A stretch of DNA of 44,959 nucleotides from Candidatus Binatia bacterium. GTDB taxonomy: Bacteria; Desulfobacterota; Binatia; Bin18. The stretch is taken from the NCBI GenBank assembly GCA_022824615.1, contig JAJDZM010000182.1:1-44959 (forward strand), given 5' to 3'. The translations under genes and the position numbers were made by a program. Positions 23,856-31,527 of this stretch are shown here, in pieces. The notes under the pieces were generated by a model, which ran no database searches, was not told the origin of the DNA, and was given only the letters and a program-made list of their open reading frames with translations. The stretch's first letter is position 1; each line of letters starts with the position of its first letter.

Positions 23856-24014
23856 ATGGGCGAAAATGTTGCCACCAAGGTCGATCTCGCCGAAGTCAGG
23901 GCCGATCTTGCCGCATTGGAATCCCGGCTCTACCGCCACCTGTGGGCTATGACCGCCGGTATTGTCGGTCAGGCGGTCAGCCTCACCATCGCCTTAGTGA
24001 AGCTGACCGCCTGA
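23856..24014 (+). CDS. Small coiled-coil/membrane protein (DUF1640-like)
   Basis: Short frame of 52 aa. MGENVATKVDLAEVRADLAA is a heptad-like coiled coil rich in Leu/Ala/Asp, then LESRLYRHLWAMTAG, and one C-terminal helix (IVGQAVSLTIALVKL) that could insert in the membrane. Small proteins of this form, with a coiled coil followed by a single terminal helix, are frequent near mobile and defence loci, often annotated DUF1640/CCDC90-like. The start at ATG 23856 follows AGTAGGA at about 16 bases; another ATG at 23848 is in a different frame that soon stops. Confidence 0.6.
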   Translation: MGENVATKVDLAEVRADLAALESRLYRHLWAMTAGIVGQAVSLTIALVKLTA

Positions 24015-24142
24015 CCGTGCCTCACAGCGGCTCACGTACCGTTCACCCGACCGACGTGACGGTAGCGGTCCGGATGATTCCTTCTTTATCAATCTTCTCT
24101 CTGCGTCTCTCTCCTCGGTCTCTTCATCACCTGCACGAAGGG
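24015..24142. other. Spacer without recognisable gene
   Basis: Pyrimidine-rich stretch (CTTCTTTATCAATCTTC, CTCTCTGCGTC) with no supported coding frame. An antisense frame across 23994-24251 has no family resemblance. Confidence 0.4.
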
Positions 24143-24171
24143 TTGACAAGGCGTATCTGACTCCAGATAAT
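24143..24171 (+). promoter_or_regulatory. Strong sigma-70 promoter
   Basis: Perfect TTGACA at 24143-24148, a 17-base spacer, and GATAAT (5 of 6) at 24166-24171. This is the best promoter match I found in the window, yet no protein-coding gene follows it on this strand before the convergent DUF262 gene. Confidence 0.6.
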
Positions 24172-24176
24172 TTCTT

Positions 24177-24243
24177 ACGCTGCGGACAAAGTTCGGACTC
24201 ATGTGCCGTGAGGGCCTTTAGGCTTCTATATCCGCGGTTTTTT
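24177..24243 (+). ncRNA. Candidate small RNA with closing stem and U-tract
   Basis: Predicted to start about 6 bases after GATAAT. Its 5' end, CTGCGGA at 24180-24186, pairs with TCCGCGG at 24231-24237 (six Watson-Crick pairs and one G-U), closing a structured 40-50 base interior that includes small hairpins GCC-TTTA-GGC and CTCA-N7-TGAG. TTTTTT follows at 24238-24243. The arrangement of promoter, structured body and terminator-like U-tract within 67 bases is what an independently transcribed small RNA looks like. It lies just beyond the 3' end of the DUF262 gene and points at it. Expression is inferred, and I recognise no known RNA family. Confidence 0.45.
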
Positions 24244-24312
24244 CTTCTCACGAATGGTGTTCCGCCGTACCCGAAAGTCTCCAGTTGAGGGATTATTCGG
24301 GTTCAGAATGCT

Positions 24313-24332
24313 TACTACAACGCGTTGTAGTA
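24313..24332. repeat. 20-bp perfect palindrome at the DUF262 3' end
   Basis: TACTACAACGCGTTGTAGTA is self-complementary over 20 bases and covers the last five codons and the stop of the DUF262 gene. It could be a hairpin at the mRNA end or a protein-binding site. It has no following T-run on either strand. Confidence 0.6.
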
Positions 24333-26120
24333 GTCCCTAATCTTGACCGCCATCAGCTTTCTACGTTCCTGTAGGAACTCGTCGTAGTCCTTGACACTTT
24401 TCTCTTCCATTCCTTGAGGGATACAGTGCTCATCAAGATTAGCGCGCAATTGAGCGGCGTCTGTTATGCCACCATAGCGGGTCTTACCGTTCTCACATTG
24501 CTCCCATAAACTTTGAAAGTACGTTGCTGGCGCTCTATCGCCTATAGCGATGTTAATCTCGCTCTGCATCACAACATAGTTGGCAATCTGATTGTAGCGA
24601 CCACGTGGAAGACCATTCTTCTTCAGATAGCCACGCGGGAAGATGTGATGAATATCTCTTTGACCTTCAAGTAGGTCGCGCACGGAAAGATCACGCGAGA
24701 GAAAACCTTTGTCATTTCCCTTTACCTGGCTTGCCAAAAAGACGTTGAAATAGGGACTGCTAGCTACCGACGTGTCCATCTGCTGCGCAAGCCCTACATC
24801 CCAGAAGGCATCCGAAAGCTCTGCCTGTTCTATCGTGTCGAGATACTGACTCGCGCCTTGCGTAGCCAGGTTCCGAATATCGACACCAAAGGCGGTCTCC
24901 GGCGAACCAGTGTACCTGCCCGTCAGTACAGACATCACGAACCATCGCCGAACCAGCGTCTCGATTTGGGCAGGATTCACCTGCTGCGCGCGCAACGTCA
25001 AGTATAGGATATAAGCGAAATTGACAGTGTTCTGAGACCGGATCATGGAAGCGTCTACAAACCCTGCCGACCGGAGAATCATAATAAAGCGTTTGAAATC
25101 CGTCTCATTCATATAACACAAAATAGCTTTTTCGAGCCTGGCGAAGGACTGTTCGGCAATAACCTCTTCGTACGCTCGCGTCTCGAAGTTTCGGCCAGAA
25201 AGCAGAGCGACCAAGTCCTCCAAGCGTCCGCGCTTGAACTCGGACGTGAAAGCCACGCGGAGCATGTCAGTGTAGGAAGGGTCGTAGAGGTCTTCTTTTT
25301 CTTGCTTCAACCATTGCATCGCGCTGAAGAAGCGTGTGGTGACGAACTCGCCATCTTTCTCCAGGTCGCCATAGGCTTCTGGCGCTTTAGCAAGATGGCA
25401 GAAATAGTCGATACACTTCCGGAGTTGGTGTCCGTTGTATTTCTCGCTGGCGGCCATCTTGGACATAGCGAAATCCGCCGCGTTCAGCGAGACGCCCTGA
25501 GAATTGATGCGGACGAAGATCTCTGCAACAGTCTCCACGTCCAGGTCGGCGTTGAGTTCTATGAGGCCGAGGGAGTTGTTCTTGATGCCCTCAAGTCTCC
25601 GAATACGGTCGTCGATTTTGCGTTTGTCAGCTTCGGAGTTCGCTTTACAGTACTCATCCACAATCTGGCCCATCCATGAATCTGGAGCAAAGATAGTGGC
25701 GATGTCGTCAAGCCACGCCCGATCCCCTCGGATAGCGGGATTAGCCACCTCAAACCGATCCTCTCCTGCATGGAAGGCTATCGCGATACGTTTTCTGTCG
25801 TAATTCTTGTCAATAACTTGTTGGCCAAGTAACGCCGCCAAAAGCGCCGTCACGCGTTGCTGGCCGTCGATTAGGATACGCTTACCATCTGATTGGGTGC
25901 CATCCTTCAGACGAACGTTAGGATTCCGCCAAGCAATGAGGTATCCCACCGGATAGCCACAATAAAGCGAGTCAATAAAATCGCGCACCTTCGCCGCGTT
26001 CCAAACGAAAGGACGCTGGATATCGGGAATGGCGATTTCACCGGACTTGATCCACGTCAGCAGGGTCTCGACAGGATACTGATTTACTGAGTAACGCTGA
26101 ATGGGCATGGATTCCTCCAC
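24315..26120 (-). CDS. DUF262 + HNH nuclease protein (GmrSD-like)
   Basis: Protein of 601 aa with an N-terminal DUF262 (ParB/GmrS-like) domain. [23 protein letters not shown] lies at 31-53 and [10 protein letters not shown] from 85 carries the DGQQR nucleotide-binding/hydrolysis motif. The C-terminal HNH core is [13 protein letters not shown] at 489-501 with the later Asn in NQIAN. GmrSD-type IV restriction systems use this pair of domains to cut modified phage DNA after NTP hydrolysis, though single DUF262-HNH proteins also occur without proven restriction activity. M5 (26108) is an alternative start. Base composition looks less GC-rich than flanking catabolic genes, consistent with horizontal acquisition. 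Confidence 0.85.
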   Translation of the reverse strand: MEESMPIQRYSVNQYPVETLLTWIKSGEIAIPDIQRPFVWNAAKVRDFIDSLYCGYPVGYLIAWRNPNVRLKDGTQSDGKRILIDGQQRVTALLAALLGQQVIDKNYDRKRIAIAFHAGEDRFEVANPAIRGDRAWLDDIATIFAPDSWMGQIVDEYCKANSEADKRKIDDRIRRLEGIKNNSLGLIELNADLDVETVAEIFVRINSQGVSLNAADFAMSKMAASEKYNGHQLRKCIDYFCHLAKAPEAYGDLEKDGEFVTTRFFSAMQWLKQEKEDLYDPSYTDMLRVAFTSEFKRGRLEDLVALLSGRNFETRAYEEVIAEQSFARLEKAILCYMNETDFKRFIMILRSAGFVDASMIRSQNTVNFAYILYLTLRAQQVNPAQIETLVRRWFVMSVLTGRYTGSPETAFGVDIRNLATQGASQYLDTIEQAELSDAFWDVGLAQQMDTSVASSPYFNVFLASQVKGNDKGFLSRDLSVRDLLEGQRDIHHIFPRGYLKKNGLPRGRYNQIANYVVMQSEINIAIGDRAPATYFQSLWEQCENGKTRYGGITDAAQLRANLDEHCIPQGMEEKSVKDYDEFLQERRKLMAVKIRDYYNAL

Positions 26121-26202
26121 GATTGGAACACGGCGCTTGGCCTAGGGCCAATCCTTACCTCTCTTGACCCAAGCCCAGTCAACCCTGCGGGGTCTGGGAA
26201 AT

Positions 26203-26224
26203 CCCCCCTTTGACAAAAGGGGGG
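26203..26224. repeat. Intergenic hairpin repeat
   Basis: CCCCCCTTT-GACA-AAAGGGGGG, a 9-bp perfect stem, followed by a small GCGC-AAA-GCGC hairpin. It lies between the DUF262 gene start and the LLM gene end. Sequences of the form AATCCCCCCTTTGAC...AAAGGGGG are a widespread dispersed repeat type. It may also limit read-through from the LLM gene. Confidence 0.55.
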
Positions 26225-26280
26225 AAGCGCAAAGCGCGGGGAGATTTTCTGAACAGGACGGACAACAGAAAAACGGGGAA

Positions 26281-27375
26281 CTAGGCCACCGCTTTTTGGT
26301 CCAACTGCTGTAAGCGCGGCATGACCTCAGCCGCGAACAGGCGCATGCTCTGCTCGCTGTCTTCATACGGCATGCCGCCATAGCTGAACACGCCGGTGAA
26401 GGCGTCGCAGCCGATCTTGGAACGAATCTCCAGGACTTTTTCAAAACACTGGTCCGGCGTGCCCCAGACCTGGAGGTTGAGGAAAAAGTCGGTCACGCCT
26501 TCGACGCTGCCCATGGCCTCAGACATCTTGCCGTAGTATTCGTAGCCCTTGGTCTTGGCGAAATGGTCCCCACCAAAATTGTAGTGCTTCATGGCCGACT
26601 GCCAGTAGGCGCCGATGTAGCGCCGGGCCATCTCTTCGGCACGACCGGCATCCTTATCGCAGAAGACCCAGCCGCCGGCGATCGGCGCCGGTGCCTCGGT
26701 CCCGTTGGCCTCACGATAGACCGTCCGGTACGTGTCCAACTCCACCGCTACGTCTTCCCACGGCTTCTGGGGAATGATCAGGATGCCGACACCCAGACGG
26801 GCCATGATATCGGACGACTCGGGTGACACCGCGGCGGCATACGTCCGACCCTTAAAGGATTTGAACGGTTTGGGACGGATGTCTTTCTTGGGCTGGGTAT
26901 AGTACTGACCCGCATACTCGCAATAGCCCTGTTCGAGTCCGGTCAGGACCATATCCGCGGCCTCAACAAAGCGTTCGCGCGACTCGCCCATATCGAGCCG
27001 GAAGCCTTCGAACTCGACCTGTCCGGCGCCGCGGCCAAGCCCGAGAATCAGTCGCCCGTCGCACATATCGTCCAACATGGCGATTTCTTCCGCTGCCCGC
27101 ATGGGATCGTGCCAGGGCAGTACGACGACCATCGAGCCGAGTTTGACCGTCTTGGTCCGGCCGGCCATATAGGTCAGGAACTGGAGGACATCGGGCACCA
27201 TGGTGTAATCGGTAAAGTGGTGCTCAACGCTCCAGATTGAATCAAAGCCCAGCGGTTCGGCCAAGTCGGCCAGCCGAAGCTCGTTTTTGTAGACCTCATA
27301 GTCCGAGATCTTCTGAGCCGGATTTTGACAGATCGTAGCCATGCCAATCTGCATCGGTGAATCGAGTTGTGTCAT
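26281..27375 (-). CDS. LLM-class flavin-dependent oxidoreductase
   Basis: Luciferase-like monooxygenase of 364 aa. Signature blocks are FDSIWSVEHHFTDYTMVPDVLQ, cut here to WSVEHHF, then VKLGSMVVVLPWHDPMRAAEEIAMLDDMCDGR and RLILGLGRGAGQVEFEGF, and RTYAAAVSPESSDIMARLG in the FMN-binding half. The start at 27375 (MTQLDSPMQIG) has AAGGAGGA 8 bases upstream, and the 44-residue upstream extension is rejected. It stands alone between a DUF262 gene and a divergent cyclase, 200 bases away. Substrate unknown. Confidence 0.9.
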   Translation of the reverse strand: MTQLDSPMQIGMATICQNPAQKISDYEVYKNELRLADLAEPLGFDSIWSVEHHFTDYTMVPDVLQFLTYMAGRTKTVKLGSMVVVLPWHDPMRAAEEIAMLDDMCDGRLILGLGRGAGQVEFEGFRLDMGESRERFVEAADMVLTGLEQGYCEYAGQYYTQPKKDIRPKPFKSFKGRTYAAAVSPESSDIMARLGVGILIIPQKPWEDVAVELDTYRTVYREANGTEAPAPIAGGWVFCDKDAGRAEEMARRYIGAYWQSAMKHYNFGGDHFAKTKGYEYYGKMSEAMGSVEGVTDFFLNLQVWGTPDQCFEKVLEIRSKIGCDAFTGVFSYGGMPYEDSEQSMRLFAAEVMPRLQQLDQKAVA

Positions 27376-27575
27376 ACTGTGCGTCCTCCTTCGGGTCGTA
27401 GTAATCTTCTCAGGCTCGTCCTCAGAAGTTCGGCAGCATAGCGCAGGGGAAAAAAGAAAGATAGCTGGCGCTCCGCTGTTACGCGGATGCTGAAAACTAT
27501 TTTGCAAGATCGAAGAGCGGTCCAGGCTTTACATTTAGGGTGCGTCGTATACAGGTTGCGTAGAGGAGGGAGCGT

Positions 27576-28523
27576 ATGAGCAAGCGACAATCTCGACCGG
27601 TATTGTTCGGAGCACTGCTGACGACCCTCCTCTTGTGGGGTCATCCAGCCGCCGGACAAGAATGGACGCAATCGAAGTGGGGGCCGGAGGATGAGATCGG
27701 AAGCGCGAACTACATCACGCCTGAACGCGTGAAGCTCGCGGCCAGTCTGGTCAAGACCGGTAAGACGTACGCGCTCGGGATGGTGACCGGTCCCGACACG
27801 CCGGCCTACCCGCCCCGCCACTACAAGGTCTACGTCTGGGATACCGTGTTGGGGGGACCGAACGAGCTTACCACCACCGACGACTTGGCCGTTACCTGGC
27901 TCGGGGTCGGCAGCCAGATCGACGGGTTCGGTCACGTCGGCATCGATCACGTGCATTACAACGGCTGGAAGACGCAGGACTTCCACTCGCTCACGGGCAT
28001 CAAGAAGTTCGGTGTGGAGAACATCCCACCGATCGTGGCGCGCGGCGTACTGCTGGATATGACAAAATACTATGAGGTCGATATCGTGCCGAACGGTACG
28101 GCCTTCAACAGCAAGGAGATCGACGAGGTTGCGAAGAGACAAGGGGTGGAAATCCGCGAAGGCGACGTGGTGCTGTTCCACACCGGCTGGCTGAAGCAAT
28201 TCGCGCAGATGGGTGAGGGCGAGCCGGGGCTAGGCTTTCCCGAACCGGGCATTGGTGTCGAGGGCGCGCGCCACCTGGCCGGGAAAGGTGTCGTTGCGGT
28301 CGGGGCGGACACCTGGGCGCTGGAGGCCATCCCGTTCGAGCAGGAGGCCGAGCGCTTTCCGGTCCACCAGGAGCTATTGGCCAAGAACGGCACCTACATC
28401 CTCGAGAACATGAACACGGCCGCGCTGGCCGCAGATGCGGCCTACGAATTCATGTTCGTGCTCGGCGCACCGCGCATGGCCGGGGCGGTGCAGACGATTG
28501 TCAATCCCGTCGCGATCCGCTGA
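27576..28523 (+). CDS. Exported cyclase/kynurenine-formamidase-like family protein
   Basis: Protein of 315 aa of the cyclase superfamily (PF04199), metal-dependent hydrolases of N-formyl or lactone-type bonds. It has a signal peptide (residues 1-28, VLFGALLTTLLLWGHPAAGQ). The metal region reads GSQIDGFGHVGIDHVHYNG, a looser version of the HxGTHxDxPxH motif. Later GVLLDMTKYY, IREGDVVLFHTGW and VGADTWALE are family-typical. Start follows GAGGAGGGA. It is convergent with the DUF169 gene. Periplasmic hydrolysis of a formamide or lactone product is plausible; the substrate is not known. Confidence 0.85.
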   Translation: MSKRQSRPVLFGALLTTLLLWGHPAAGQEWTQSKWGPEDEIGSANYITPERVKLAASLVKTGKTYALGMVTGPDTPAYPPRHYKVYVWDTVLGGPNELTTTDDLAVTWLGVGSQIDGFGHVGIDHVHYNGWKTQDFHSLTGIKKFGVENIPPIVARGVLLDMTKYYEVDIVPNGTAFNSKEIDEVAKRQGVEIREGDVVLFHTGWLKQFAQMGEGEPGLGFPEPGIGVEGARHLAGKGVVAVGADTWALEAIPFEQEAERFPVHQELLAKNGTYILENMNTAALAADAAYEFMFVLGAPRMAGAVQTIVNPVAIR

Positions 28524-28583
28524 AGCAAGCAGGAAAACCCGCGACATGCCTACCGGGGCCACCTCAATTGATACATCGGTCAC

Positions 28584-29303
28584 CTACTGAAAGCGGCGAG
28601 CGTCTTCTCCGGCATAGCGCGCAACCATTGTATCAATCTGTGAGGTCCGTTCCACTTTGTCGAGAACTTCGGGCAAACGGCGGGCGGGGAGGGCGCACGT
28701 CATCTCGGTGGCCTGCATGCCGGTGCGCGCCCGGCTCAGCGCGCAGCCAACACTCACGGCGACCTGGCCGTCTTTCGCCATGGCCACGATATGACACTGC
28801 GGCTTACCCTCGATCTTGAGATGGGGTAGGGCGTCCGAGAGCACCATGGCGGCGTGCGGGTTGATCCGGAGCAGCACCACGTCGGGATCAATTGACGTTT
28901 CCGCCAGTGGCCCATAGGTAACGGTCCCAGGCTTGTCCGCCACCGTTGGAATATGGGGGAAGACCTCCTCCGCCACCCAGCCGCTGTCCAGCAAGGTCGC
29001 TACGTCGTTGCCCTGGGCGGCTTCTTCCAAGGTTTTGAAACCGTGGGTGAGACTGCCCACGCTACAGTTGCCGTGGTCTTCGGCAACTGTACTGAAGGTA
29101 CGTTCCCCGGCTTTGATCCAGAACACACAGCCAGCGGGCACCCGCCCGGTCCGTCCATCCGGCGTTGGTTCGGCCAGCGGCTCGTCAAAGGCCGGAATGT
29201 TTTCCGGTCGGGTCGGGCTAAAGGTAATCGCCAGCGGCGCGGCCACCGGACGGAGCGCCTTGGTGAGGCGCTCGGCTAAACTGTTCCAATCCACTGTGGT
29301 CAT
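28584..29303 (-). CDS. DUF169 family protein
   Basis: Protein of 239 aa of the DUF169 (COG2043) family. Seen here are LAITFSPTRPENIPAFDE, PAGCVFWIKAGERTFSTVAEDHGNCSVG with conserved Cys, and later VSVGCALSRARTGMQATEMTCALPARRLPEVLD. The family, known from methanogens, Deltaproteobacteria and others, has conserved cysteines and is often near oxidoreductases; its biochemical role is not established. ATG 29303 is chosen because GAAGGAGT precedes it. A decayed second copy of its C-terminus lies at 32755-32850 on the same strand, beyond the OYE-RidA operon. Confidence 0.8.
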   Translation of the reverse strand: MTTVDWNSLAERLTKALRPVAAPLAITFSPTRPENIPAFDEPLAEPTPDGRTGRVPAGCVFWIKAGERTFSTVAEDHGNCSVGSLTHGFKTLEEAAQGNDVATLLDSGWVAEEVFPHIPTVADKPGTVTYGPLAETSIDPDVVLLRINPHAAMVLSDALPHLKIEGKPQCHIVAMAKDGQVAVSVGCALSRARTGMQATEMTCALPARRLPEVLDKVERTSQIDTMVARYAGEDARRFQ

Positions 29304-29455
29304 GGCATTTACTCCTTCGGACAGCACACGGTCTCACGTTTCACTAATCTGGAATGCATGTGTGTCGATCTTGGCTGAGATCTCGCCGTCCTGCCCCCTC
29401 TCGTCTTGCCGCTCACATTATGAGCCTACGACACTCTGCATTTAGCCATGTACGC

Positions 29456-29485
29456 TTGAGAAAAACAATTATAGCGGTCTATACT
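29456..29485 (+). promoter_or_regulatory. Candidate promoter of the OYE-RidA operon
   Basis: TTGAGA at 29456-29461 (5 of 6), an 18-base spacer and TATACT at 29480-29485 (5 of 6), 56 bases before the OYE start. It lies in the divergent gap with DUF169. Confidence 0.5.
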
Positions 29486-29540
29486 CGGCGCCAATCACCT
29501 AGCGGTCTTCTGCGGATCCGACTTTGACGACGAGGAGGGG

Positions 29541-31499
29541 ATGTCCATGTCCAACGCTGATCTCTCACCGCTGTTCGAGCCCATCAAGGTCGGCAAGTTG
29601 CACCTCAAGAACCGGATCGTGATGGCGCCGATGTGCTCGCGTTTGCCGACGGCGGACGGGGAGGTCACGCAGGCGTTGATCGATCACTACGCGGTGCGCG
29701 CGAAAGGCGGCGCCAGCATGCTCATCATCGAGTTCGCCCATGTCGACGAAAAGCTCTCGTCGGCGGAATGGGGCATGCTGAGCGCGAGCAGCGATCGCTA
29801 TCTGGTGGGCCTGAGCCTGCTGGCCGAGACCATTACCCTCAACGGCGCGCGGGCGTGTCTGCAACTCGCGCATGCCGGCCGTCAGAGTTCGTATGCGCAG
29901 CCCTGTCTGTCGCCGTCCGCCATTCCGGACAAGGTCTACGCAGCGCTCTACGGCGATCACTATCGAGTCCGGGAGATCACGCCGGACGAAATCGAGGAAG
30001 TGCTCGACAAATTTGCCGAGGCCGTGCGGCGCGCCAAGAACGCCGGTTTCGAAGCGGTCGAGATCCATGGCGCGCACGGCTACCTGCCCGGTACGTTTCT
30101 GTCGCCTTACGGCAATAAGCGCACCGATGAGTGGGGCGGATCGCTCGAGAACCGGGCACGCTTTTCGCTCGAGATTGTGCGCCGTTCCCGCGCGCTGGTC
30201 GGTCCTGATTTTCCAATCATCTATCGGTACAACGGCGACGATTTCTCGCCCGAGGCGTTCGCCATAGAAGAAGCCCGCGAGTTCGCCCTGATGCTGGAGG
30301 CGGCAGGCATCGATGCGCATCACGTGTCGGGGTCAATCGGAGAGAGCTGGGAGGAGTGCTGCGCGCCTATCTACGCGCCGCGCGGCAACCTCGTGCATCT
30401 CGCCGACGCGGTCAAGCAAGCCGCGACTCTGCCGATCATCACCGTAGGCGCGATCGACGTTCCCATGGCGGCGGAGGTGGTGCGTGACGGAAAAGCCGAC
30501 ATCATCGCTATCGGCCGCGGTTTTCTGACCGACCCCGAGATCCCCAACCACGCCGCAACGGGTGACGTCAGGGCCGTCCGGCCGTGCATTCGCTGTAACG
30601 AGAGTTGTCTGAACGGCGAGATGCTAGGGCGCCCGCAACGCTGTGACGTGAATTTCCAGTGCGGGCGTGAAAGCACCTATCCGATGCGCGCCGCCGATAC
30701 GCGCCGCCGCGTGGTCGTGCTTGGCGGCGGCGCTGCCGGCATGGAGGTAGCGCGGGTCGCCTGCCTGCGGGGACACGAGGTCACACTGTTCGAAAAAACC
30801 GATCGATTGGGCGGCCAGCTTCAAATAGCCGCGCAGCTCGGTTTCAAGGACGACCTGCGCGCGCTGATGGATCACATGGCCTATGAGGTCACGCGCCTAG
30901 ACGTCGACATACGCATGGAGACAGAGGCGACACCGGAGCTGATCCGCCCGTTGAATCCGGACCTGCTGATCGTGGCCTGCGGCGTACAATCGAAGTTTCG
31001 CGACGTCACCGGTGTCGATCTGCCGCATGTCTCCTTTCCCGTCGACCTGCTGGAAGAGAAAGCGATGGCGGGCGACCACGTCATTGTCGTCGGTGGCGGC
31101 TGGCTGGGCTGCGACATCGCGGTTTACCTCGCCCGCCTCGGCAAAAAGGTCGTGCTGACCACCGTCAAGGAAGCCGCCGACGACCTCATTCCCGATCTCG
31201 AGCCCTTCAGCCGCAAGGTGTTCATGGACATGATGATCGGTAACGGCGTCGAGATTAAGGGCAACCACCGCATCGCCGAAATCACGGAGGGGGGCGCTCG
31301 GTTCACCGGCGACGATGGCCAGCTCATCGATCTCGAAGCTGACACCGTCGTACCGGCCTGGGGTTTCCGGCCCGACAGGGAATTCGACAGTGTCGCGCAA
31401 GAGCTTGCACCCGCGTCACACTTTGTCGGCGATTGCGTGCGGCTCGGCAATCTGCGCAGCTGTATCTGGCCGGGGTTTCTTGCCGGGTACGAGGCTTGA
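29541..31499 (+). CDS. OYE-type NADH:flavin oxidoreductase with Fe-S and FAD/NAD domains
   Basis: Multidomain flavoenzyme of 652 aa, like 2,4-dienoyl-CoA reductase and trimethylamine dehydrogenase. Residues 1 to about 340 form the FMN-binding OYE barrel (SPLFEPIKVGKLHLKNRIVMAPM, then HAGRQS, then EIHGAHGYLPGTFLSPYGNKRTDEWGG and IAIGRGFLTDP). A 4Fe-4S linker follows with CIRCNESCLNGE and RCDVNFQCG. The C-terminal part carries a first dinucleotide loop (VVVLGGGAAGMEVARV) and a second (HVIVVGGGWLGCDIA). Electrons pass from NAD(P)H through FAD and the cluster to FMN to reduce or demethylate the substrate. GAGGAGGGG precedes the ATG. It is followed 28 bases later by the RidA fusion. Confidence 0.93.
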   Translation: MSMSNADLSPLFEPIKVGKLHLKNRIVMAPMCSRLPTADGEVTQALIDHYAVRAKGGASMLIIEFAHVDEKLSSAEWGMLSASSDRYLVGLSLLAETITLNGARACLQLAHAGRQSSYAQPCLSPSAIPDKVYAALYGDHYRVREITPDEIEEVLDKFAEAVRRAKNAGFEAVEIHGAHGYLPGTFLSPYGNKRTDEWGGSLENRARFSLEIVRRSRALVGPDFPIIYRYNGDDFSPEAFAIEEAREFALMLEAAGIDAHHVSGSIGESWEECCAPIYAPRGNLVHLADAVKQAATLPIITVGAIDVPMAAEVVRDGKADIIAIGRGFLTDPEIPNHAATGDVRAVRPCIRCNESCLNGEMLGRPQRCDVNFQCGRESTYPMRAADTRRRVVVLGGGAAGMEVARVACLRGHEVTLFEKTDRLGGQLQIAAQLGFKDDLRALMDHMAYEVTRLDVDIRMETEATPELIRPLNPDLLIVACGVQSKFRDVTGVDLPHVSFPVDLLEEKAMAGDHVIVVGGGWLGCDIAVYLARLGKKVVLTTVKEAADDLIPDLEPFSRKVFMDMMIGNGVEIKGNHRIAEITEGGARFTGDDGQLIDLEADTVVPAWGFRPDREFDSVAQELAPASHFVGDCVRLGNLRSCIWPGFLAGYEA

Positions 31500-31527
31500 G
31501 GGTTCCCCTTCAAGGAAGGAGTAACTG

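Noticed and set aside
24177-24243. Candidate small RNA as a tRNA or tRNA fragment
   Set aside because: GTTCGGACTC resembles a T-arm, but no acceptor, D-arm or anticodon arm can be built.
23994-24251. Minus-strand 85-aa frame in the spacer
   Set aside because: No family resemblance, and it overlaps the promoter and candidate small RNA.
27528-27553. TTTACA ... TATACA upstream of the cyclase gene
   Set aside because: The boxes are only 14 bases apart, too short for a sigma-70 promoter.
29565-30323. Minus-strand 252-aa frame within the OYE gene
   Set aside because: Antisense to conserved OYE motifs, Arg/His-rich, and no homology pattern.
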